Positions 14,566 through 21,045 of a DNA stretch of 21,045 nt are shown in pieces. Source of the DNA: a virus. The notes under the pieces are model-generated. The model did no database searches, was not told the DNA's origin, and saw nothing but the letters and a program-made list of their open reading frames with translations. The stretch spans positions 1 through 21,045 of IMG/VR virus record IMGVR_UViG_3300022200_006001; one strand, written 5' to 3'. The stretch's first letter is position 1; each line of letters opens with the position of its first letter. A program made the position numbers and the translations under genes.

Positions 14566-14746
14566 CGTTTTTCTCCTCATCAACAAGTTTCAAGAGCACA
14601 TTTATCGCCGCCTCATAACCGGCGAATATTCCAACGCGCAACCCGTACTCAAAGGCGTCGCGTTCCTGTGGCCGTCTCAAGGCGTCAACAGCAAACTTCT
14701 GCTGCTCTTCCTTGAGACGGTTCAACAAGAGGGTTTCGAAGTTCAT
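14549..14746 (-). CDS. Small helical phage protein, function unknown
   Basis: This 65-residue protein has no ribosome site of its own; its ATG overlaps the stop of the preceding 47-residue gene as ATGA, indicating coupled translation. It is mostly helical: LLNRLKEEQQKFAVDALRRP, then RDAFEYGLRVGIFAGYEAAI and NVLLKLVDEEK. The hydrophobic stretch is too short and broken for a sure membrane helix. The end overlaps the co-chaperonin start. Its position between portal and GroES-like genes hints at a head-assembly accessory, but nothing in the sequence fixes a function. Confidence 0.78.
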   Translation of the reverse strand: MNFETLLLNRLKEEQQKFAVDALRRPQERDAFEYGLRVGIFAGYEAAINVLLKLVDEEKNGDNDI

Positions 14747-14886
14747 GCCGGTGTTTTCGGTCCAGAACTCTTAGAAGGTGGTGTGTGCTGGCCGTCACAC
14801 TTTTCGCCTGCGGCCATGCGGTGATGCTGGGGAACTTCAGCCGTGTTCATTGGAACTTCTTTGGCTTTGTTGGGATTGTCGCTCAT
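14743..14886 (-). CDS. Very small hydrophilic protein, function unknown
   Basis: This codes for 47 residues, read directly from the sequence: ATG 14886, with AAAAGGAG 7 bases upstream, to TGA 14743-14745. It begins MSDNPNKAKEVPMNTAEVP and ends SSGPKTPA, with one Cys and two adjacent His (HH at 21-22). It fills the 153-base gap between portal and the 65-residue gene and overlaps the latter's start as ATGA. The good ribosome site and exact coupling argue that it is a real gene despite its length. It is Pro/Lys-rich, probably disordered, and matches no family I know. Confidence 0.7.
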   Translation of the reverse strand: MSDNPNKAKEVPMNTAEVPQHHRMAAGEKCDGQHTPPSKSSGPKTPA

Positions 14887-14899
14887 GATGCGCTCCTTT

Positions 14900-17398
14900 T
14901 CAAGGGTTGGGGTTGATGCCTGTGCCGGTGCTCACCGAGACTCGTTCGCCAGTTGCCAATTCGGCTGCAGCGAGCAGTTTCGCGGTGTCGTTGTCTGCCG
15001 TGTTCATGCGCTCGCGTGCAGCGATGTCCGCAGCGGTGCGCTCGTTTTCGGCAATTTGCTTCATCTGCTCTGCCTGCAGCTTTTCTGCCTGCTCCTGCTG
15101 GCGTGCGGCCAGCTTTGCGGCTTCCAGTTGCTGTTGCGTTTGCAGCTTCTGCTGATCCAGTTGGACGCGTGCCTGATTGTACTGCGCACGCTCTTGCAGT
15201 GCCTGACCCTGAACTTGCGCGTTCATCTGTGCAATCTGCATGCTGTTGTCGGGCGGCATCGGAGGCTGCGGCTTGAACTGCTCGGCGAACTCCGTGAGCG
15301 CGGCCAGTTCCTGACCGAACGAACCAAGCTGCTTTTCGATCAGCTGTTGAACCTGAATGATCAACTTGACCTGCTCTTCCGCTTCTGCCTCGATCAGTTC
15401 TTCGCGCTGCGCTTTGTCCACGGCGTTGTGAGCCTCCACAAGGTAGTAGTTCAACAAGTGATCCTTCAAGTGTTGCGCAATCGCATAGATGCACGCCTGC
15501 ATGATTGGCGGGTTGGAACCCAGCAACGGCGACTTCAGGAACGCCATATGCGTCATGATATGTGCGATATGATCCTGGCGCGGCAAAACGTAAAGCGGTC
15601 TGCCCATCGACGCCGCCACGTTCTCGCTGACCGGATCCATGTCCTCGCTGGCCATCTGCGGCTGCATGACATCGTCCGGCGCGATCTTCAGTGTGCGCAA
15701 GAACATCTCTTCGACCTTGCGCGGATCGTACAGCTGCGGCATCATTTGTGCGCGCTGCATGATGGCTTGCGTTTGCGCGAAGCGTTGCGTCTCGCTGAAG
15801 ATAGCCGGATCGCTGACCGGCATCACGTCCATCGGACCATCGAAATCGCTGGGGTCGATCTCCAATCCTGCGTTGTGCGCCTCGATGTCTTCTTCGGTCA
15901 GATACGCGCTGTTCAGGCGGTGCAAGATCGAAAAACACTTTTCCATCGCGTTGTGCAGTCGCGAATGGATGGACGAGAACACCACCATGCCCTGCTCGAT
16001 CAGCGCCATCGTCGTGCCGACCGGCTGATTGGGGTTCTGGTCGCTGAGTTTCTCGAACGACGTTTGCACGACGCCTTTGCCCGCATCGACCAAGAAGCCC
16101 AGCAGCTGGAACAACACCGGACTCGGACCATTGAACGGCAGAGGCATCGCCAGCTTGCGAACATCGTCCACCATCGCGCCGCCGTCCAGTTCAACAACCT
16201 CAGTGGGCTGGACGTTGATGGTCTGACCGTTCGGTCCACCTTTCAACTTGAGCAGTGTGGGGACGTTCTGGATGTGTGCGCTGTCCAACAATGCGCGCAA
16301 CGCGCCAGTGGCCGCGCCGCTCAAGCCGCCAATCATGTGGGTCAACCCGATCGGGTAAGCACCACGCCACGGAACGAACGGGAACTCAACGATCCAATCC
16401 AGTTCATTGCGCAGTTCGTCGTCCGGCTCCCAGTTGCGATAGAGCGCCAGCGGCAACTCGGTGGTCTTGTCGATGCTGAGGATGTAAGGTTCCAGCCCGT
16501 CTTCAAACTCCAAGAACGTGTAGATCTCGTAGATGGTGCGCAGACCGTCTTCGTTGTAGCTGGATTCCTTGCGACCTTCGATTTTGTCGTTGGCGATTGA
16601 CGACTTGCTCCAATCGATCTCGCCAGCGTAGCCAAGGTCCACGTCGATGTACATGCCGCTCTTGACGCGACGCTGGTATTCCATCTTGGTGATGTACTGG
16701 ACGTGCGTCTTGCGTTCGGCGGTGTAGAAGTTCGTTGCGGCGAACGGCAGGTAAATGTCGTCGATCGGCACGAACTCGCTCATGGGTCGGCGACGCTGCG
16801 GGTTCCACATGAACTTCATGTACTGCCCACCGCCGAGCGGCAACTGCGTGCTCAGCTGTTCAAGTTCGCTGCGGAACTCGGGCATCTGCTTGGTGGTTTG
16901 CCAGTTCAGGAACTCGGTCTTGCGTTCAGCCTTCTCGACCTTCTTCTTGTCCTGCTCGCCGTAGATCTTCGACTTCACTGGACCGTTGGGCGGGAAAACC
17001 TCTTTCATGAACCGCGCCGAGAAGTCCACGCACGCCTCGACCAGCATCGGGTGAACGACCTTGTTCGCGCCGGTGAACTGCGCGCCTCCAGGAGCGTCGT
17101 CGCCCAACCCTGTGCGGCGCAGACCTTCCTCGTACTGCTTGTCGCGTTTTTCGCGAGCCTCTTTGTCTTTTTCGATCTTGTCGAGCAGGTCGGTGACCGC
17201 TTCCTTCAGCGCGGCTTGGTCAACCTCTTCGACAATGTTGGCGAAATGCGCGAGGTTGCGCTTCTCGTCTTCGTCGTTTTCCATGCGCAGGACTGCGCCA
17301 CCGTCTTCGGTGTCTTCTACGTCTGGAAGCAAATCCTCGTAGGAGACATTTTCGCCTTCTTCGAGGGACTCGTCGTCGCGTTCGTTGATATCAGACAT
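14900..17398 (-). CDS. Portal protein
   Basis: This 832-residue protein has GAGAGGG upstream of ATG 17398; the start overlaps the 1209-residue gene stop by 8 bases. Residues 1-45 are acidic. The core has [20 protein letters not shown] (111-130), [32 protein letters not shown] (209-228) and [39 protein letters not shown] (359-378) and [20 protein letters not shown] (448-467) are features typical of large portals. Residues about 718-815 are a long Gln/Ala-rich helix ([20 protein letters not shown]), like the barrel helix of the P22 portal. The portal is the dodecameric ring through which DNA is packaged and ejected. Terminase genes are not in the window and may lie beyond 21045. Confidence 0.87.
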   Translation of the reverse strand: MSDINERDDESLEEGENVSYEDLLPDVEDTEDGGAVLRMENDEDEKRNLAHFANIVEEVDQAALKEAVTDLLDKIEKDKEAREKRDKQYEEGLRRTGLGDDAPGGAQFTGANKVVHPMLVEACVDFSARFMKEVFPPNGPVKSKIYGEQDKKKVEKAERKTEFLNWQTTKQMPEFRSELEQLSTQLPLGGGQYMKFMWNPQRRRPMSEFVPIDDIYLPFAATNFYTAERKTHVQYITKMEYQRRVKSGMYIDVDLGYAGEIDWSKSSIANDKIEGRKESSYNEDGLRTIYEIYTFLEFEDGLEPYILSIDKTTELPLALYRNWEPDDELRNELDWIVEFPFVPWRGAYPIGLTHMIGGLSGAATGALRALLDSAHIQNVPTLLKLKGGPNGQTINVQPTEVVELDGGAMVDDVRKLAMPLPFNGPSPVLFQLLGFLVDAGKGVVQTSFEKLSDQNPNQPVGTTMALIEQGMVVFSSIHSRLHNAMEKCFSILHRLNSAYLTEEDIEAHNAGLEIDPSDFDGPMDVMPVSDPAIFSETQRFAQTQAIMQRAQMMPQLYDPRKVEEMFLRTLKIAPDDVMQPQMASEDMDPVSENVAASMGRPLYVLPRQDHIAHIMTHMAFLKSPLLGSNPPIMQACIYAIAQHLKDHLLNYYLVEAHNAVDKAQREELIEAEAEEQVKLIIQVQQLIEKQLGSFGQELAALTEFAEQFKPQPPMPPDNSMQIAQMNAQVQGQALQERAQYNQARVQLDQQKLQTQQQLEAAKLAARQQEQAEKLQAEQMKQIAENERTAADIAARERMNTADNDTAKLLAAAELATGERVSVSTGTGINPNP

Positions 17399-20300
17399 GG
17401 GTGCCCTCTCTGAATGTTTTTACCAGTTGATCGACGGCAGCAGGATTGTATTGCACCGCGCCGCCTTTTGCGTAACCCTTGCCGACAGAAGCCATGAGTG
17501 CTTCGACCGCTGCAGGATCGTATGCTCTCACTGCGCCACCAACTGCATATCCAGGCGTGCGCTGACCGCGACCGCGCAGGATTGTCTCAATGGCTTCCGG
17601 CGAGAACGTGATCTCGTAGTAAGATTGAATGCCGCCAATCCCAGCAGGCTCGACTTCTACACCCGGAATGTTGGAAAGCGGTTTCAAGCCTTCCTTGACG
17701 ATCTGTTGATCGTAGATCGGAGCGTAGTTGTCCATCTTCGAGATTCCTCCACGAGGGATAGAAATCGCCGTTGACGTCGGATAATAAACAGTGGTTGCTC
17801 CGCGCTTCAGCGCGTCTTGAATCGCAGCCTTGAACAGCGTGCCGTGCGTTTGCCGCAACGCGCCAGTCTGAGCCTCGCCTTTTTGAGCGTCAGATTGAAT
17901 CTCTTCGATCACAACGCTGTTGGGCTTGACAGGCATTTCAGACTCAACAATAACGCGACCTTTGGTGGACATTGCACGCACGGTTGCGTCGGTTGCGTCT
18001 GCCGGTATGTAGGTTCCGCGAATGTGTCCGATCATCCCCTTGTCAGCGCTCATCGCTCCGGGGTAGTGCCAATAGTTTTTGCCAGCCATGTCGGGGTGCG
18101 TCACACCGATCTCGAAGTAGTTGTCGTCTAGCGCAGCGCGGGTGTTTTCGGACAACAAGCGTTGAGAGTCGATGTATTGATAGTTTTTGGAGCGTCCGGC
18201 ATCAACGGCGAGTTCATAAGCAATTTGATCGACAAGTTCTGTCCTTGCTTCCTCCGTGGTCGCGTAAAGTTCCCCAACAGGATCGTCTTCCCAACCGGCT
18301 TTGCGGAATGCTTTGAGGAACTCCTCAGGCATCTCTTCGAGTCCGATCATCCCCTCGTTCAGACCCGCGATCAACTGAAAGTTTTCATCGGTCGGTTCAA
18401 TACCAAGTCTGTACAAAACATTCTGATAAGGTTCTTCTGGGTTGCCGTACAAGTAATCTAACGCTTCATCCCTGTAAAGGTCCATTTCATATTCGCTGTG
18501 CGTAGACAAGCCCTTCAGGTCCATCGTATTGTACTGCGAAGGCGGAATGCGCGCCTCGAAGTCAGCCTTGCTGATCCTTGAACCGGCAGGCAGATCCTCG
18601 TAACGCCTCGAAAGTTCTTCGAATGCATCCTTGGTGACGCCAGGAGTGCCTCTGATCTGCGCCAAAAACGCTTCAAGCTGCTGAACGTCTGGCCCACGCA
18701 ATGTTTCGGCGCTGATCGCAGGCTGCAAGTTGATGTTGCCTTGCGGCTGCACGGAATACATCAGCGAGCCTTCTTCCTCCATGCGCCGACGCAAAGCAGC
18801 GTAAGCCGAATCGTCCGGCACCTGCGAAGCTGCACGGCGGATCGCTCTGCGGTCCAATGCGCCTTGAACGGCGTCGATCGCAACTGGTGCTACTGCGCCG
18901 AGCGGTGCGCCAATCGCGGCTCCCATGGCTGCGCCTTCTGCGCGAGACTCTCCTTGGTCAGCCATCCCTGCTCCTGCAATCGCGCCTTCGCCTGCACCGA
19001 TCGCTGCGCCTTTCATCCAGTTAGGCAACTGCGCTGCAATCCGTGGAGCCAACATGCCCATGCGAGCCGTGGTCGCGGCGGCGGCGGGTGCTGCTGCGCC
19101 ACCCGTGAACGGCGTTGCAAGATATGCCGCCGCTGTCGGGATCAACCCTCCAGCAACCTCACCAACGATTGAGCCGATCGGGTTGTTTTCGGCATAGGCG
19201 CGGTTCGATGCTTGAATTTCGGCGAGCGCGTCTTCATAACGCTCATCGCCAAGTTTAGACCGCAACCAAGCCTCGCCCTCGTCACCCCAGCCTAACCCAA
19301 GACCTTGACCGAGGACAGAGCGTGCAATGTCCTTCAGTCCGCCAGCTTCGTAACCCTTCACAGCACCGCCTTCGGCGTATCCAGGAACGCCTGCGTCGCG
19401 CAACACACTCGTGACGTAGTTCTGCGTCTCGCGGAACGGCGGAATGCCATTGTGCTTGCGGACGTTGCCTGGACCAGCGTTGTACGCCGCCAATGCGAGA
19501 GGCAATGAACCGAACTCGTCCCACTGCTGGCGCAAGTAACGTGCGCCGCCTTCGAGGTTCTGTCGCCAATCCGTCGGGTCGACGCCCAAGTCACGAGCCG
19601 TTCCAGGCATCAACTGCGCCAAACCAATCGCACCCTTGGGGCTGCGAGCGTTGGGGTTGTATGCGCTTTCGTTTTGAATTAACGACACGAACACATTCGG
19701 CGGCAGACCGTACCGTTCAGCGAGCATCACAGCTGTGTCGCGGTAAACGTCTCCGGTGAGCGCAACAGTTTCGCCAGTCGGCACGGCGGCGGTTGTTGTC
19801 GGTCGCGGCGGCGGACGCGTCGGGCTGCGCGAGGCAGGCGTCTCAGCCGTGTCCACGCGGAACTCTTGCGCGTCTTGCTTGCGCTGCAGCGAACGCAGAC
19901 GATTCAACTCAGCCATGAACCCTTCGAGCAACGAGCCGCGAACCTTGCCGCCTTGTTCGTACTTCTGATACATGTCTTCGAGGTTCACAGAGCCGCCTTG
20001 CTGCATCGGCACAGAAAGAACCTCGAAGATCTTGTCGCTGTAATCTGTTGGCTGAAAGATTCCGCGTGAGCGCAGGAAGTTCTCCAACAACGGCATCAGC
20101 TGAGAACGGTTGCGTCCAACGATGTTGTACTCCTGCGCGAAACCCTTGGCCAGTTCTGAATATTTGTCCATCGGGTTCTGCGGAGGCGTGTCGCCTCGAT
20201 CTTGGCGCATGGCGGCTTCAGCAGCGTTCCGAGCCAGCGTCGCGTCTGTGCGTGCAAAGTAGTCTTGAATCTGCGCGGGGTTATAACCGGCGTTCATCAA

Positions 20301-21020
20301 GTTCTCACGCTGCGTGTCGCGGCCACGGAACATGCCAGCTTGCCAACCCATCTTCAGATCGTTGGCGATGCCTGAGGGGATTGACTTGAGTGTTTCTAAA
20401 AATCCCATCGGCTGCGAAGGCTGCGCCACGTTGACGTTCACAGGGGTCGGCGTTATGGTCGGCGTTATGGTCGGCGTTATGGTCGGCGTGTCGTCGAAGA
20501 CGGTGCGGTCGATCACCTCAAGCATTCCGGGCGAGTCGCCCCGCACGGTCTCCATCGTCATTGGCCCTTGACGATCAGCGGGTTTCGCACCACCTCCGAT
20601 TCCGGTGACGCCTGCAGCTTTCATCGACGCAGCCGCTTCTGCGCGAGCCTGCTTTTCCTTGTCCTTCGCCGCAGCAGCTTTGTTGGCCTCGGCCATCGTC
20701 CCCCAACCGCCTCCGGGAGCCATGCCCTTCACCTCGCCGCCGTCAGCCCACTTGACTTTGTTGGCCCAGTATGCGGGACTGCTCTTGCCTTTGGCGATGT
20801 TCTTGGCATGGCGTGACTTGAATGAGGCGCGTTTGTTTTTCATGCGTTCAGACTCGCCTGCCTTGGGCTTGCCTGCGGTCTCGGCTCCTTGCTCGCCGAA
20901 GCGCAGGATCTTTTCCTTCCCGTCGATCTTCGTCTTGACAATGTGCGACTTGGTTGGGTGGCTCGGTGTGCGCCGAGGCTTGTCCAAAGGGAGACTGTCT
21001 TTGTCAACTTTAGGCGGCAT
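17391..21020 (-). CDS. Transglycosylase/IEEIQSD-domain virion-associated protein
   Basis: This 1209-residue protein starts at ATG 21020 with AGGG 9 bases upstream. Residues 1-90 are basic ([19 protein letters not shown]). Residues about 425-540 are a lytic transglycosylase (SLT) domain with catalytic Glu451 in [18 protein letters not shown] (466-474) and [10 protein letters not shown] (511-520). Residues about 613-720 are a Gly/Ala-rich hydrophobic stretch. Residues about 930-1150 hold IGHIRGTY and VVIEEIQSD (1036-1044), a motif I associate with domains of large polyvalent phage proteins, then YYPTSTAI and [11 protein letters not shown] motifs recur ([31 protein letters not shown]). Such proteins are typically packaged and help DNA cross the cell wall. 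The SLT call is firm; the virion location and the role of the C-terminal domain are inferred. Confidence 0.85.
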   Translation of the reverse strand: MPPKVDKDSLPLDKPRRTPSHPTKSHIVKTKIDGKEKILRFGEQGAETAGKPKAGESERMKNKRASFKSRHAKNIAKGKSSPAYWANKVKWADGGEVKGMAPGGGWGTMAEANKAAAAKDKEKQARAEAAASMKAAGVTGIGGGAKPADRQGPMTMETVRGDSPGMLEVIDRTVFDDTPTITPTITPTITPTPVNVNVAQPSQPMGFLETLKSIPSGIANDLKMGWQAGMFRGRDTQRENLMNAGYNPAQIQDYFARTDATLARNAAEAAMRQDRGDTPPQNPMDKYSELAKGFAQEYNIVGRNRSQLMPLLENFLRSRGIFQPTDYSDKIFEVLSVPMQQGGSVNLEDMYQKYEQGGKVRGSLLEGFMAELNRLRSLQRKQDAQEFRVDTAETPASRSPTRPPPRPTTTAAVPTGETVALTGDVYRDTAVMLAERYGLPPNVFVSLIQNESAYNPNARSPKGAIGLAQLMPGTARDLGVDPTDWRQNLEGGARYLRQQWDEFGSLPLALAAYNAGPGNVRKHNGIPPFRETQNYVTSVLRDAGVPGYAEGGAVKGYEAGGLKDIARSVLGQGLGLGWGDEGEAWLRSKLGDERYEDALAEIQASNRAYAENNPIGSIVGEVAGGLIPTAAAYLATPFTGGAAAPAAAATTARMGMLAPRIAAQLPNWMKGAAIGAGEGAIAGAGMADQGESRAEGAAMGAAIGAPLGAVAPVAIDAVQGALDRRAIRRAASQVPDDSAYAALRRRMEEEGSLMYSVQPQGNINLQPAISAETLRGPDVQQLEAFLAQIRGTPGVTKDAFEELSRRYEDLPAGSRISKADFEARIPPSQYNTMDLKGLSTHSEYEMDLYRDEALDYLYGNPEEPYQNVLYRLGIEPTDENFQLIAGLNEGMIGLEEMPEEFLKAFRKAGWEDDPVGELYATTEEARTELVDQIAYELAVDAGRSKNYQYIDSQRLLSENTRAALDDNYFEIGVTHPDMAGKNYWHYPGAMSADKGMIGHIRGTYIPADATDATVRAMSTKGRVIVESEMPVKPNSVVIEEIQSDAQKGEAQTGALRQTHGTLFKAAIQDALKRGATTVYYPTSTAISIPRGGISKMDNYAPIYDQQIVKEGLKPLSNIPGVEVEPAGIGGIQSYYEITFSPEAIETILRGRGQRTPGYAVGGAVRAYDPAAVEALMASVGKGYAKGGAVQYNPAAVDQLVKTFREGTHV
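17411..17550 (-). repeat. Duplicated C-terminal unit with GYAxGGAV motif
   Basis: The last residues of the 1209-residue protein contain two copies of one unit: [20 protein letters not shown] (1157-1176) and [19 protein letters not shown] (1182-1200). They are spaced 25 residues apart, suggesting a tandem duplication of a short helical hairpin or tag. Confidence 0.7.
20445..20489 (-). repeat. 12-base tandem repeat encoding Thr-Pro-Thr-Ile
   Basis: The plus-strand unit GGTCGGCGTTAT occurs 3.75 times without mismatch. It encodes [12 protein letters not shown] (181-192) in the 1209-residue protein, a short extended linker between the basic N-terminus and the rest. Such exact repeats can vary in number by replication slippage. 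Confidence 0.85.
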
Positions 21021-21045
21021 AAGGATTCACCCTAGGTACGTTGGG

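Noticed and set aside
14883-15938. 351-codon minus-strand frame overlapping the portal C-terminal half
   Set aside because: It has Arg/Ala/Gly-rich low-complexity composition, no ribosome site that fits, and lies within the clearly recognisable portal.
14843-16600. 585-codon open frame on the plus strand opposite the portal
   Set aside because: It mirrors portal codons, is Leu/Arg/His-rich with no recognisable domain, and no other plus-strand gene is supported. It is a by-product of codon bias in the portal gene.
20445-20489. Short tandem repeat as a CRISPR-like or origin iteron array
   Set aside because: The units are contiguous without spacers, in frame, and encode a Thr/Pro linker, so a coding microsatellite explains them.

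Overview
The window is part of the virion-structure region of a tailed bacteriophage. Every gene I can support lies on the minus strand, so the transcription order runs from position 21045 down to 1. Packing is tight: several stop/start pairs overlap as ATGA or TGATG, and most starts have a clear AGGAG-type ribosome site. I see no tRNA, integrase, IS element, CRISPR array or cellular housekeeping gene. A large portal with a long C-terminal helix, a P22 gp4/T7 gp11-like adaptor, and the absence of tape-measure, sheath and baseplate genes suggest a short-tailed (podovirus-like) phage. Several small proteins look like those I remember from uncultured aquatic phage contigs. The ribosome sites and promoters fit a bacterial host, but the host group cannot be named.

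Head block (21020 to about 10220): a 1209-residue protein with a lytic transglycosylase domain, a glycine/alanine-rich hydrophobic stretch and a C-terminal IEEIQSD domain; the portal; two small proteins; a GroES-like co-chaperonin; a probable scaffold; a conserved unknown; a possible decoration protein; the major capsid protein, followed by a strong GC-rich hairpin; then two small probable virion proteins. GroES, scaffold and capsid genes lie close together, as expected if the co-chaperonin helps fold the capsid protein.

Connector block (10215 to 7861): a membrane-anchored coiled-coil protein coupled to a lysine-rich protein ending in a DUF6496-like domain, then a head-tail adaptor carrying an extra beta-sandwich domain, coupled to a zinc-ribbon protein.

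Tail-fibre and adhesin block (7857 to 1): a 1134-residue fibre with internal duplications, two short beta-rich proteins, an FN3 plus glycine-rich adhesin, an FN3 plus beta-propeller protein, a small conserved protein with a GTG start, and a second glycine-rich adhesin that runs off the left edge. The two glycine-rich proteins are paralogues and can be aligned even at DNA level.

Three intergenic gaps each hold a sigma70-like promoter with an exact 17-base spacer, dividing the block into plausible sub-operons (capsid, connector/fibre, adhesin). No complete new defence or anti-defence system is visible. The most interesting items are the transglycosylase/IEEIQSD fusion, a short GG-containing motif recurring in two unrelated proteins, the modular adhesin cassette, and the adaptor with the inserted domain.
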